Assembly (NCBI RefSeq): GCF_024701975.1
Contig: NZ_JANLNM010000016.1
Location: forward strand, 1 to 64,000
Reading direction: 5' to 3'
DNA length: 64,000 bases
Source of the DNA: Variovorax sp. ZS18.2.2
GTDB taxonomy: Bacteria; Pseudomonadota; Gammaproteobacteria; Burkholderiales; Burkholderiaceae_C
A program made the position numbers and the translations under genes. Shown piece after piece: positions 1 to 7,414 of the stretch. Position 1 is the stretch's first letter. The number at the start of each line of letters is the position of its first letter. A model generated the notes under the pieces. That model was not told the origin of the DNA, did no database searches, and saw nothing but the letters and a program-made list of their open reading frames with translations.

Positions 1-707
1 ACGAGTTCACTCACCGACGTGGCGCCGGGCTCCAGCGTCGCCACCGTGCGCCCGCCGCGCATCACCGTCACGCGGTCGGCGTAGGTCTTCACGTCGGCCA
101 TCTTGTGCGTGACCAGCACCACGGCGGCGCCGCTGCGCGCGAGCCCTTGCACCGTCTGCAAGAGGCGTGCGGCCTCTTGGTCGGTCAGCACGGCCGTGGG
201 TTCATCCAGGATCAGGATGCGCGCCCCTGCGAGCAGCACCTTGAGAATTTCGACGCGCTGCTGCTCCGCAATCGAGAGTGCATCAACACGCTTGGACGGA
301 TCGATCTCGAAGCCCAGTTCCGCGGCCTTGTTGTGGATGTCGCGTTCGATCTCGCGCAGCCGCTCGCCGTGGCTCTGGAACCCGGCCGGCGGCGGTGCGG
401 TGAGCAGGATGTTCTGTGCCACCGTGAACGGTCGCACCAGCTTGAAGTGCTGGTGGACCATGCCGATGCGGTGCTTCGCCGCATCGCGCGGGCCGGCAAA
501 GCGAACGATGTTGTCGTCGACCAGCAGTTGCCCCGCTTCGGGCGCATAGAGCCCGGCGGCGATGTTCATCAGCGACGACTTGCCCGCGCCGTTCTCACCG
601 AGCAGCGCATGCACCTCGCCCCAGCGTGCGGCGAAGTGGGCGTCGGTGAGGGCCGCGAAGCCGTCGAAGGTCTTGCGGATGCCGGTGAGTTCGAGCGCGT
701 TGGGCAT
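1..707 (-). CDS. ABC transporter ATP-binding protein (nucleoside/BMP-type importer), partial
   Basis: Cytoplasmic ATPase subunit of an ABC importer; its C-terminal part lies beyond the window edge (about 235 residues visible). The protein starts MPNALELTGIRKTFDGFAAL and shows Walker A GENGAGKS near residue 37, the Q-loop segment MVHQHF typical of ATPases partnered with BMP-family binding proteins, an ABC signature variant LSIAEQQ, and Walker B ILILDEPTA followed by the H-loop VTHK. The start is at 707, 20 nt after the stop of the binding-protein gene, with an AGAAGAAG purine run upstream. It is the fourth gene of a leftward operon (oxygenase, VOC protein, binding protein, ATPase). By family these ATPases are usually double-length and energise nucleoside or purine/pyrimidine uptake; the substrate here is inferred from the adjoining rut operon, not shown. 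Confidence 0.9.
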   Translation of the reverse strand, partial: MPNALELTGIRKTFDGFAALTDAHFAARWGEVHALLGENGAGKSSLMNIAAGLYAPEAGQLLVDDNIVRFAGPRDAAKHRIGMVHQHFKLVRPFTVAQNILLTAPPPAGFQSHGERLREIERDIHNKAAELGFEIDPSKRVDALSIAEQQRVEILKVLLAGARILILDEPTAVLTDQEAARLLQTVQGLARSGAAVVLVTHKMADVKTYADRVTVMRGGRTVATLEPGATSVSEL

Positions 708-727
708 GGCTTCTTCTGGGCTCCGGC

Positions 728-1834
728 CTACTTTTGCGTGACCACGCCCTTGACGAACCAGTCCATCTTCCAGAGGTCGGCATCCGAGAGCACCGCGCCC
801 TTGGCCACGCGCTCCTTGCCATCGCGGTCCGCGAGCGGGCCGGCGTAGACCTGCTTGCCCTTGAGGATCGCTTCGCGCTCGGCGGTGATCACCGCGGCCT
901 TGTCCTTGGGCACCGCGGGGCCGAAGCCCGCGATGTCGGTGCCGCCGTCCTTCATGGCGATGAAGGCGCCGTATGGCGCGGGCTTCCAGCCGCCGGCCAT
1001 CACCTTCTTGAGTTCAGGCACAAGGAACCGGTCCCACACCCACACCGACGAGCACAGCGTGGCCTTGGGCGCGAACTGGCGAAGGTCCCGGTGGTGGCCG
1101 GTGCCGTACACGCCGCGCTCCTGCGCCACGATCTGGGGCGTGGGGCTGTCCACGTGCTGGCCGATCACGTCGGCGCCCTGGTCGATGAGGGCTGCCGCGG
1201 CGGCGCGTTCCTTGATGGGGTCGTTCCACGCGCCGGTGTAGATCACGTTGACGGTGGCGTTGGGGTTCATCTTCTGCGCACCGAGCGCGAAGGCGTTGAT
1301 GGTCCAGTTCACCACGCCGAAGGGGTTGGCCGCGACGAAGCCGAGCTTGCCGGTCTTGGACGCCGCCCCCGCGGCCATGCCGCACAGGTACTGGCTCTCG
1401 TAGGTGCGGCCGTAGAACGATTCGAGGTTCGTGCCGTTGGTGGTGCCCGAGCCGTTCAAGAAGGCGACATCGGGGTACTTGGCGGCCAGGTCCTTGAAGC
1501 TGTCGGAGTAGCCGAAGGCGGTGCCGATCACGATGTTGGCGCCGCGCTGGATGAACTTCTCGGCGGCCGGCTTGATGGCCGAGGCGTCTTCGGGCACGTT
1601 CTCCACGAACTGGATCTTCTGGCCGATTTCTTTCTCGATCTTGATGCGCGCTTCGTCGAAGGCCTGTGTCCAGCCGCCATCGTTCTTGGGGCCGAAGTAC
1701 AGCATCGCGATCTTGGGCTTGTCCTTGAGCGTGAAGCCGTCGGCGGCCATGGCGGGCAGCGTGAAGAAGAACGCGCCGCCGGCTGCGAGCGTCAGTGCAA
1801 GGCCGAGGAAGCCAGTGGTGGGTGTGCGCAGCAT
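728..1834 (-). CDS. BMP family ABC transporter substrate-binding protein
   Basis: Periplasmic binding protein of 368 residues. An N-terminal signal peptide of about 30 residues (hydrophobic LGLALTLAAGGAFFFTLP ending in AMA-A) precedes a BMP/PnrA-like domain beginning KPKIAMLYFGPKNDGGWTQA. Family members bind nucleosides or related bases and hand them to a membrane channel. The start at 1834 has an AAAGG ribosome site. It lies 64 nt after the VOC gene and 20 nt before the ATPase gene. Membrane subunits would be expected beyond the left window edge. Substrate is not determinable from sequence; a pyrimidine nucleoside or base fits the neighbouring rut genes and the absence of a RutG-type permease here. 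Confidence 0.9.
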   Translation of the reverse strand: MLRTPTTGFLGLALTLAAGGAFFFTLPAMAADGFTLKDKPKIAMLYFGPKNDGGWTQAFDEARIKIEKEIGQKIQFVENVPEDASAIKPAAEKFIQRGANIVIGTAFGYSDSFKDLAAKYPDVAFLNGSGTTNGTNLESFYGRTYESQYLCGMAAGAASKTGKLGFVAANPFGVVNWTINAFALGAQKMNPNATVNVIYTGAWNDPIKERAAAAALIDQGADVIGQHVDSPTPQIVAQERGVYGTGHHRDLRQFAPKATLCSSVWVWDRFLVPELKKVMAGGWKPAPYGAFIAMKDGGTDIAGFGPAVPKDKAAVITAEREAILKGKQVYAGPLADRDGKERVAKGAVLSDADLWKMDWFVKGVVTQK

Positions 1835-1898
1835 GGAGCAACCTTTCGTGGGAAGCAGGGGAAGTGACAGAAGGAAAAGAGAAGAGGCGTCGCGCGCG

Positions 1899-2285
1899 TC
1901 ACATCATGAAGTTGATGCGGAACACATTGCCCTCGGGATCGAGCAGCACCGACTGGTACCAGTTGTAGTAGGTGACGTAGGGAGGCTTGATCAGCGTGGC
2001 GCCGGCCTCGAGCGCAACGGGCACCATGCGGTCGACATCGGCCTGGCTGTCGACGTCGATGTTCAGCAGGAACTTCACGCCGCGCGTGTCGGAGAACTCG
2101 GCCAGGTGCAGCAGCTCGTAGGCATCGAGCGCGTTGAAGCCCAGGCTCGACTTGCCGGTGTCCAGGCCGCGGAAGATCGGCGAGCGGATCGCCTCGATCT
2201 CGGGGAAGCCGAACACGCGCCGGTAGAAACCGCTGAGCGCGACCACGTCTTTTGCGAAGACGTTGACGTAGGAGAGGTGGGCCAT
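1899..2285 (-). CDS. VOC (glyoxalase/dioxygenase fold) family protein
   Basis: A 128-residue single-domain vicinal-oxygen-chelate protein with two beta-alpha-beta-beta-beta modules: the first begins MAHLSYVNVFAKDVVALSGFY, the second contains LLDPEGNVFRINF, a typical terminal strand with the metal-ligand Glu/Asn region. Members include glyoxalases, extradiol dioxygenases and resistance proteins; no specific reaction can be assigned. It lies 13 nt after the stop of the 2-oxoglutarate oxygenase gene and is almost certainly cotranscribed with it, so it may process the product of that enzyme. Confidence 0.85.
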   Translation of the reverse strand: MAHLSYVNVFAKDVVALSGFYRRVFGFPEIEAIRSPIFRGLDTGKSSLGFNALDAYELLHLAEFSDTRGVKFLLNIDVDSQADVDRMVPVALEAGATLIKPPYVTYYNWYQSVLLDPEGNVFRINFMM

Positions 2286-2298
2286 ATCGGGTTTCAGC

Positions 2299-3300
2299 TC
2301 AGGCCGTCGCCTTGGTGCCGCCGAAGGTCGTTTGTTTCACGAACTTGGAGGTGAGGTGATCGCCCGACGAAATGGGCGCGTACTTGGGCGACTCGCCCGG
2401 CGCGAGGCAGCTCGGCAGGCACTCGACCATCGCGTCGTAGTTCGGCTGGTGGAAGAACACCAGCGACTGGCGGCGGTTGGTGCTCGCCACTTCGAAAGGC
2501 GGATTCACCACGCGGTGCAGCGTCGACACCCACAGGTCGTTGGTCCACTGCATCATCAGATCGGCGATGTTGACGACCATGCCGCCCTCGACCTGCGGCA
2601 CGTCGACCCACTGCCCCGCCTTGTTGAAGACCTGCAGGCCCTTGTCGTCGGGCAGCACGATCGTGAGGCTGCCGTAGTCGCTGTGCGCGCCCGCGCGCAG
2701 CTGGCCGGGCAGCGGCTGCTCGCGCTGCGGCGGATAGCTCAGCACGCGGAACATGCTGATGTGCGCGTCGATCTTGTCGTCGAAAAAGGTCTCGGGCAGT
2801 TCGAGGCCGAGCGCGAAGATGCGCATCAGCGAACGCGAGAGATCGCTCATGGCCTCGAAGTAGCCTTCGTACGCTTCGCGGAAACCATCGATGGGCGGCC
2901 AGCTGTTGGGTTCGAAATGCGGGCCGGCGGCGGGGCCGTGGTGGTAGTCGTCGTCGGGCACGTTCGAGGGACCGATGGAAAACGATTCCTTCAGGTCGCC
3001 GGGCGCCGCTTCTTCGAGGCTGTACGAGAGGCCCTCTTCGCCGACCGCGCTGTAGCCGCGCACCGCGTCTTCGCGCGGACGGTCGACCTTGCGTTTTTCC
3101 GCCAGCGGCATGTTGAAGAATTCGCGCGAGAGCGACGAGACGCGCGATACCAGCTCGGGTGGAATGCCGTGGTTGGTGATGACAAGGAAGCCGATGCTGC
3201 GGCAGGCCTCGTCGACTTTCTTCGCGATCTGCGCCTTGCCTTCGGCCGTGCCGGCGAAGTAGGGCGCGAGATCGATGATGGGTACGGACAGCAGGGTCAT
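2299..3300 (-). CDS. 2-oxoglutarate/Fe(II)-dependent oxygenase, isopenicillin-N-synthase family
   Basis: A 333-residue soluble oxygenase. The N-terminal DIOX_N region starts MTLLSVPIIDLAPYF and has the family motif ITNHGIP. The double-stranded beta-helix carries the iron ligands His206 and Asp208 (GAHSDYGSLT) and His262 (STLHRVVNP), and the 2-oxoglutarate-binding Arg277-x-Ser279. The chosen start at 3300 has GAGGA upstream; an open frame continues further up but lacks family similarity. First gene of the leftward oxygenase-VOC-BMP-ABC operon and divergent from rutR across a 202-bp region holding a RutR-like palindrome. Bacterial members of this family hydroxylate diverse small molecules; fungal thymine 7-hydroxylase is one relative, so a pyrimidine substrate is possible but is my inference from context. 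Confidence 0.9.
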   Translation of the reverse strand: MTLLSVPIIDLAPYFAGTAEGKAQIAKKVDEACRSIGFLVITNHGIPPELVSRVSSLSREFFNMPLAEKRKVDRPREDAVRGYSAVGEEGLSYSLEEAAPGDLKESFSIGPSNVPDDDYHHGPAAGPHFEPNSWPPIDGFREAYEGYFEAMSDLSRSLMRIFALGLELPETFFDDKIDAHISMFRVLSYPPQREQPLPGQLRAGAHSDYGSLTIVLPDDKGLQVFNKAGQWVDVPQVEGGMVVNIADLMMQWTNDLWVSTLHRVVNPPFEVASTNRRQSLVFFHQPNYDAMVECLPSCLAPGESPKYAPISSGDHLTSKFVKQTTFGGTKATA

Positions 3301-3352
3301 GGGCGGGTCCTCATGCTTGGCATGCCTTTCGCCATGCAACGTCTGTGCCAGT

Positions 3353-3368
3353 TGGACCAAATGGACAA
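3353..3368. promoter_or_regulatory. RutR-like operator between oxygenase operon and rutR
   Basis: The sequence TGGACCAAATGGACAA matches the known E. coli RutR box TTGACCA-NN-TGGTCAA at 12 of 14 defined positions. It sits 53 bp upstream of the oxygenase start and about 135 bp upstream of rutR, so it could control both directions. It is weaker than the site in front of rutA. Binding is inferred. Confidence 0.6.
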
Positions 3369-3502
3369 ATCGCATTTGTCGCGTCAGCATGGTGCGCGCC
3401 GCGAGGGCCTGAGGGCCGCCGTGGCGCAACGCGATGCACCGCGGCCTTACAGTGGTGCGCCGTTCAGAGAACCTGCAATCCGTACATGAAGAGCGAGGGA
3501 AG

Positions 3503-4210
3503 ATGCCGAAGACCAAGGCGCTGGCAGCAGCCAGCAGCACCGACAAGAGCCCGGCGCGCAAGCGCGCGAAACCCGCGGTGCGGAGCGCCTCCGCCGTGAG
3601 CCGGCGCCTGCGCCAGATCGAGGACAAGCGCAGCGCCATCCTCGGCGCGGCGCTGGGTCTGTTCTCGCGCTTCGGGTTGCACGGCACCTCGATCGACCAG
3701 GTGGCGGCGCGCGCCGATGTGTCCAAGAGCAACCTGCTCTATTACTTCGCGAACAAGGAGGAGCTGTACGTCAACGTGCTGCGCGATCTGCTCGCGGTGT
3801 GGCTCGAGCCGCTGCGCGGCTTCAGCGCCGAGCAGGACCCCAGTGAAGCCATTGGCGACTACATCCGCCGCAAGCTCGTGATCTCGCGCGACAGGCCCGA
3901 TGCATCACGCCTGTTCTGTCTTGAAATGATCCAGGGCGCGCCGTTGTTGCGCGACGAACTCGACCGCGAACTGCGCACGCTGGTGGAGCGCAAATCGGAG
4001 GTGATTCGCGCCTGGGTGGAGGCCGGCAAGCTCGCACCGGTCGATCCGCATCACCTGATCTTCGCGCTGTGGGCGATCACGCAGCACTATGCCGATTTCG
4101 GTGTGCAGGTGCATGCGCTGTCGGGACACACGCTGGACGATGCGGGCTTCTTCGAGCAGACAGTGGAGAACGTGCAGCGCATCGTTCTCCAGGGCATCAC
4201 GGTGCGCTGA
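3503..4210 (+). CDS. rutR: TetR-family regulator of pyrimidine utilisation RutR
   Basis: DNA-binding repressor/activator of 235 residues that in E. coli senses uracil/thymine and controls rut and other genes. After a basic Ala/Lys-rich N-terminal extension of about 40 residues, the TetR helix-turn-helix spans roughly residues 50-95 (AALGLFSRFGLHGTSIDQVA ... ADVSKSNLLYYFANKEELY), followed by the ligand domain with the RutR-like FCLEMIQGAP segment. The start at 3503 follows GAGCGAGGGAAG; an in-frame ATG at 3434 would add 23 residues. E. coli RutR is 212 residues, so the extension is unusual. The gene converges with rutF, the two stops being one base apart. Confidence 0.92.
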   Translation: MPKTKALAAASSTDKSPARKRAKPAVRSASAVSRRLRQIEDKRSAILGAALGLFSRFGLHGTSIDQVAARADVSKSNLLYYFANKEELYVNVLRDLLAVWLEPLRGFSAEQDPSEAIGDYIRRKLVISRDRPDASRLFCLEMIQGAPLLRDELDRELRTLVERKSEVIRAWVEAGKLAPVDPHHLIFALWAITQHYADFGVQVHALSGHTLDDAGFFEQTVENVQRIVLQGITVR

Positions 4211-4211
4211 C

Positions 4212-4748
4212 TCAGTGCGGCGGTGCCGCGATCTCGTGGTACTTGCGATCGAAGTAGATGAGGCTTTGCGCCGCACCACCCATGGCGATCGCCACTGCTT
4301 CGCAGAACAGCACATCGTGCGTGCCGGCGCTGGTGGCGCTCACCACGCGGCAGTCGAAGGACGCGGCCGCATCGTCGAGCACCGGCGAGCCGGTGGCCTT
4401 GCGGCTCCAGCGGCCGGCGGCGAAGCGTTCGTCCATCGGCGTCTTGCCGCCGAACAGGCCCGAGAGCGTCTGGTGGCCCGCGGCCAGCACGTTCACGCAG
4501 AGCACGCCGTTGGTGGCGAAAGCGGGGTACACCGAAGCCGAGCGGTTCAGGCACACGAGCAGCATCGGCGGCTCGTCGGTCACGCTGCACACCGCCGAAG
4601 CGGTGAAGCCGGCGCGGCCTGCGGGGCCATCGGTCGTGATGATGTTCACCGCCGCACCCAGCCGCGCCATCGCGTTGCGGTAGTCGGCCTTGGGCAGCGC
4701 CGGCAGCAGGCCGCTCGGCGGAACATGGGATGCAGTGGCGTTCAGCAT
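4212..4748 (-). CDS. rutF: NADH-dependent flavin reductase RutF
   Basis: Flavin reductase-like protein of 178 residues that supplies reduced FMN to the RutA monooxygenase. The FMN-binding split-barrel region runs from about residue 22 (YRNAMARLGAAVNIITTDGP) with ASAVCSVTDEPPMLLVCLNR, and ends with YFDRKYHEI. The start at 4748 has GGAG upstream. Last gene of rutABCDEF, 17 nt after the rutE stop, with no rutG permease following; instead rutR converges on it. Confidence 0.93.
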   Translation of the reverse strand: MLNATASHVPPSGLLPALPKADYRNAMARLGAAVNIITTDGPAGRAGFTASAVCSVTDEPPMLLVCLNRSASVYPAFATNGVLCVNVLAAGHQTLSGLFGGKTPMDERFAAGRWSRKATGSPVLDDAAASFDCRVVSATSAGTHDVLFCEAVAIAMGGAAQSLIYFDRKYHEIAAPPH

Positions 4749-4765
4749 GGAGAACTCCGGAGGCG

Positions 4766-5362
4766 TCAGGCCAGGATGCAGGCTTCGTCGAAAGGAAGGC
4801 GCGGCAAACGCCCGAACACCTTCGACGCATCGCCGTGGCCGAGGTTGATGAGGAAGTTGGCGGTCCAGTCGGTGCCTTCGAAGAAAGCGGCATCGACCTT
4901 CGCCTTGTCGAAGCCCGACATCGGGCCGGCGTCGAGGCCCACGGCGCGCGCGGCGAGCAGCAGGTAGCCCGCCTGCAGGCTGGCATTGCGGAAGGCGGTC
5001 TCGTGCGCGGCCTCGGGGCTGCCGGTGAACCAGCTGCGCGCATCGGCATGCGGAAACAGCGTGGGCAGCCTGTCGTAGAACTTGCGGTCCCATGCGGCGA
5101 TGACCGTGACCGGCGCGCTCATGGTCTTGTCGAGGTTGCCTTTGGAAAGCGCGGGCGCGAGGCGCTGCTTGCCTTCGGGCGTTCGCACGAACACGAAGCG
5201 CGCGGGCGAGCAGTTGGCCGAGGTCGGTCCCAGGCTGGCGAGTGTGTAGATGCGCTGCAGCTGGGCATCGGGCACGGGCTCGCCGGTCCAGCCGTTGTGG
5301 CTGCGCGCGCTGGTGAAGAGGAGTGCCAGTGCGGCATCTTCGAGAATCTGTGTGGAGGTCAT
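4766..5362 (-). CDS. rutE: Malonic semialdehyde reductase RutE (nitroreductase family)
   Basis: A 198-residue FMN nitroreductase-fold protein. In the Rut pathway RutE reduces malonic semialdehyde (or its 2-methyl analogue from thymine) to 3-hydroxypropionate. Family features visible are the NGWTGEPVPDAQLQRIY start region, LGPTSANCSPARFVFV, and the AAHETAFRNASLQAGYLLLA / AVGLDAGPMSGFD segments that are diagnostic of RutE. Its ATG overlaps the rutD stop by 4 nt (ATGA), indicating translational coupling. Confidence 0.93.
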   Translation of the reverse strand: MTSTQILEDAALALLFTSARSHNGWTGEPVPDAQLQRIYTLASLGPTSANCSPARFVFVRTPEGKQRLAPALSKGNLDKTMSAPVTVIAAWDRKFYDRLPTLFPHADARSWFTGSPEAAHETAFRNASLQAGYLLLAARAVGLDAGPMSGFDKAKVDAAFFEGTDWTANFLINLGHGDASKVFGRLPRLPFDEACILA

Positions 5363-6177
5363 GCGGGAATGGGGGGAAGGGCGGGTGTGCCGACCCGGGC
5401 AAGAAAATCGAGCAGGCTGCGGTTGAAGGCATCGGCTTCGGTCACGCTGTGCGCGTGGCCGCCGTGCGGCATGAAATCGAGCGTGACATCGCGCAGGCCA
5501 TCGGCGAGGCGTTGCGAACAGGTCCAGGGGACGAGCACATCGTCTCTTGCGGCCGCCACCAGCGTGGGCACCGTGATGTCGGCAAGGTGCGCATCGATGT
5601 CGAAGGCGCGTAGTGCGGCGATGCGCGCGCGCATGTTGGATTCACCGGGGAAATGCGCGAAGGCGTGATCGACTTCGTCGGCCACGCGCTGCGCATGTTC
5701 GGCGCACCAGGCGGCGGGGTACAGGAAGATCGGCTGCGCTTCCACATATGCGCGCGGACCGAGTGCGCCGAGCAGTGCGAGCCGCGCATCGAAGCAGCGC
5801 GCCGAATGCGGGTTCGGCTTCGACCATGCGTTGACGAGCACCAGGCTCGCCACGCAGTCCGGCGCATCGAGCGCGAGCTGCAAGCCGACCAGTCCACCGA
5901 GCGCATGGCCCGCGAAGTGGCATTGCGCCGTGTCGGTGGCATCGAGGATCTCGATCACGTCGAGCGCCATGTCAGCGATCGCGTAGTCGCCCTCGGGCAG
6001 CGTGTCGGGGCTGCGGCCCGTGCCGCGCTGGTCGTACACGATGACGCGATGGCCCGCATCGACCAGCGCGCCGAGCTGCGGCTTCCAGAAGCCGGCCGAG
6101 CCGCCGAGGCCGGAGGACAGCAGCACGGTGGCGATCGCATCCGACGGCCCATGCACCTCGTAGTGCAGCGAGGTCAT
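5359..6177 (-). CDS. rutD: Aminoacrylate hydrolase RutD (alpha/beta hydrolase)
   Basis: A 272-residue alpha/beta hydrolase-fold protein that speeds aminoacrylate breakdown to malonic semialdehyde. The nucleophile-elbow position reads GHALGG, with Ala92 where ordinary hydrolases have Ser; E. coli RutD also has GHALG at this point, so this is the family norm and not a lesion. YDQRGTGRSPDTL and the C-terminal MPHGGHAHSVTE (His) also match RutD. The start at 6177 lies 5 nt past the rutC stop; an in-frame ATG further upstream would run into rutC and is rejected. Confidence 0.93.
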   Translation of the reverse strand: MTSLHYEVHGPSDAIATVLLSSGLGGSAGFWKPQLGALVDAGHRVIVYDQRGTGRSPDTLPEGDYAIADMALDVIEILDATDTAQCHFAGHALGGLVGLQLALDAPDCVASLVLVNAWSKPNPHSARCFDARLALLGALGPRAYVEAQPIFLYPAAWCAEHAQRVADEVDHAFAHFPGESNMRARIAALRAFDIDAHLADITVPTLVAAARDDVLVPWTCSQRLADGLRDVTLDFMPHGGHAHSVTEADAFNRSLLDFLARVGTPALPPIPA

Positions 6178-6182
6178 GAGGC

Positions 6183-6575
6183 TCAGGCCTTCTTGCCGAC
6201 GTGGGCGATCGAGGCGATCTCGATCAACGCGTCGGGCTTCACCAGGCCGCACTGGATGCAGTAGCGCGCGGGCTTGGTGCCGGGAAAGAACTCCGCATAC
6301 ACCGCGTTGATCTTCGCGTAGTCGGCCCAGTCCTTGAGCATGATCTGGTTGAAGGTCACGTCGTCCATGGTGCCGCCCGCAGCCTCGACCACGCCCTGGA
6401 TGGTGGTGAGCACATGCCGCGCCTGCGCGCTCGCGTCGCCGACGTGGACCACGTTGTTGTCCTTGTCGAAGGGCAGCGTGCCCGAGACGTAGAGCACACC
6501 ATCGGCGAGCGTGCCGGGAACGTAGGGGGCGAGGGGCACGCCGGTGCCGGGCGGGATGATGGCTTGCTTGGGCAT
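6183..6575 (-). CDS. rutC: RutC, RidA/YjgF family aminoacrylate peracid reductase
   Basis: A 130-residue RidA/YjgF-fold protein beginning MPKQAIIPPGTGVPLAPYVP, with the family region LYVSGTLPFD, VTFNQIMLKDW and PARYCIQCGLVKPDALIEI. In the Rut pathway RutC acts on (per)oxidised aminoacrylate produced by RutB. AAGGAG lies 7 nt before the ATG at 6575. Coordinates are fixed by this start, since an open frame continues leftward through rutB and rutA in another frame without homology. Confidence 0.93.
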   Translation of the reverse strand: MPKQAIIPPGTGVPLAPYVPGTLADGVLYVSGTLPFDKDNNVVHVGDASAQARHVLTTIQGVVEAAGGTMDDVTFNQIMLKDWADYAKINAVYAEFFPGTKPARYCIQCGLVKPDALIEIASIAHVGKKA

Positions 6576-6607
6576 TCGGGGACTCCTTGAAAAACTTGAA
6601 AAATGAA

Positions 6608-7402
6608 TCAGGCGATGGCCGCTTCGGCCGTTGCGGGTCGAGTGGCGGCTTGCGGCGCGAAGGTGCTGCAGAACTGATCGACCGTGGAGACCCAGCCGAA
6701 GAAGGTCTCGACGTTGTAGACCGAGGCCTTCTGGATGGCCGCGCCGCCCAGTTCGTGCGTCGCGTCTTCGAGCATCACGGCGAAATATTCGAGATGGAAG
6801 GCATCGCGCAGCGTCGATTCGACGCACACGTTGGTTGCGATGCCGGTGAATACCAGGTGGCGGATGCCGCGTGCGCGCAGGCTGCTGTCGAGCGTGCTGT
6901 TGAAGAAGCCGCTGTAGCGCGTCTTGGGCACCACGATGTCGCCGGGCTGCGGCTTCATCTGGTCGATGAGTTCGTAGTCCCAGCCGCCCTTGGCGAGGAA
7001 CTTGCCCTGCAGCTCGGGCCGGGCGCGCATGGTTTTGAGCGCGTTCGACTTGTGCCAGTTGGGCGAGCCAGGGCCGCCCGCTTCGACATATGCCGCGTCC
7101 CAGCCGTTCTGCAGGAACACGACCAGCATGCCGGCCGCGCGCGCGGCGGCGATGGTGCGCGCGATGTTGGCGATGGTGCCCTGGGCGCCCGAGATGTCGA
7201 AGCCGGCCGAGTCGACATACCCGCCGAGCGAGGCGTAGGCGTTCTGCATGTCGACGACGATGAGTGCGCAGTCGCTGGCGTGCAGCGCGAGTGGCTCGGG
7301 GCGCGCGGGCAGCACGAGCGGGGCGGGCGCACCGGGCAGGCGCGGCGCGCCGACGGGCGTGGTTGAAGTGAGGGTGGTGTTCTTCGGAGTGGGCGTGGTC
7401 AT
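6608..7402 (-). CDS. rutB: Peroxyureidoacrylate/ureidoacrylate amidohydrolase RutB
   Basis: Isochorismatase-like cysteine hydrolase of 264 residues. The catalytic Asp51 lies in VVDMQNAYAS, Lys160 in PKTRYSGF and Cys193 in TNVCVEST. It releases carbamate from the ring-opened pyrimidine made by RutA. An N-terminal stretch of about 40 residues rich in Pro, Thr and Ala is longer than needed for the fold and low in complexity. Located 12 nt after rutA and 32 nt before rutC. Confidence 0.94.
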   Translation of the reverse strand: MTTPTPKNTTLTSTTPVGAPRLPGAPAPLVLPARPEPLALHASDCALIVVDMQNAYASLGGYVDSAGFDISGAQGTIANIARTIAAARAAGMLVVFLQNGWDAAYVEAGGPGSPNWHKSNALKTMRARPELQGKFLAKGGWDYELIDQMKPQPGDIVVPKTRYSGFFNSTLDSSLRARGIRHLVFTGIATNVCVESTLRDAFHLEYFAVMLEDATHELGGAAIQKASVYNVETFFGWVSTVDQFCSTFAPQAATRPATAEAAIA

Positions 7403-7414
7403 GCGCGTCTCCTT

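Noticed and set aside
5359..5362. RutD lacks a nucleophilic Ser (GHALGG) as evidence of a broken gene
   Set aside because: E. coli RutD carries the same Ala position, so this is a family feature.
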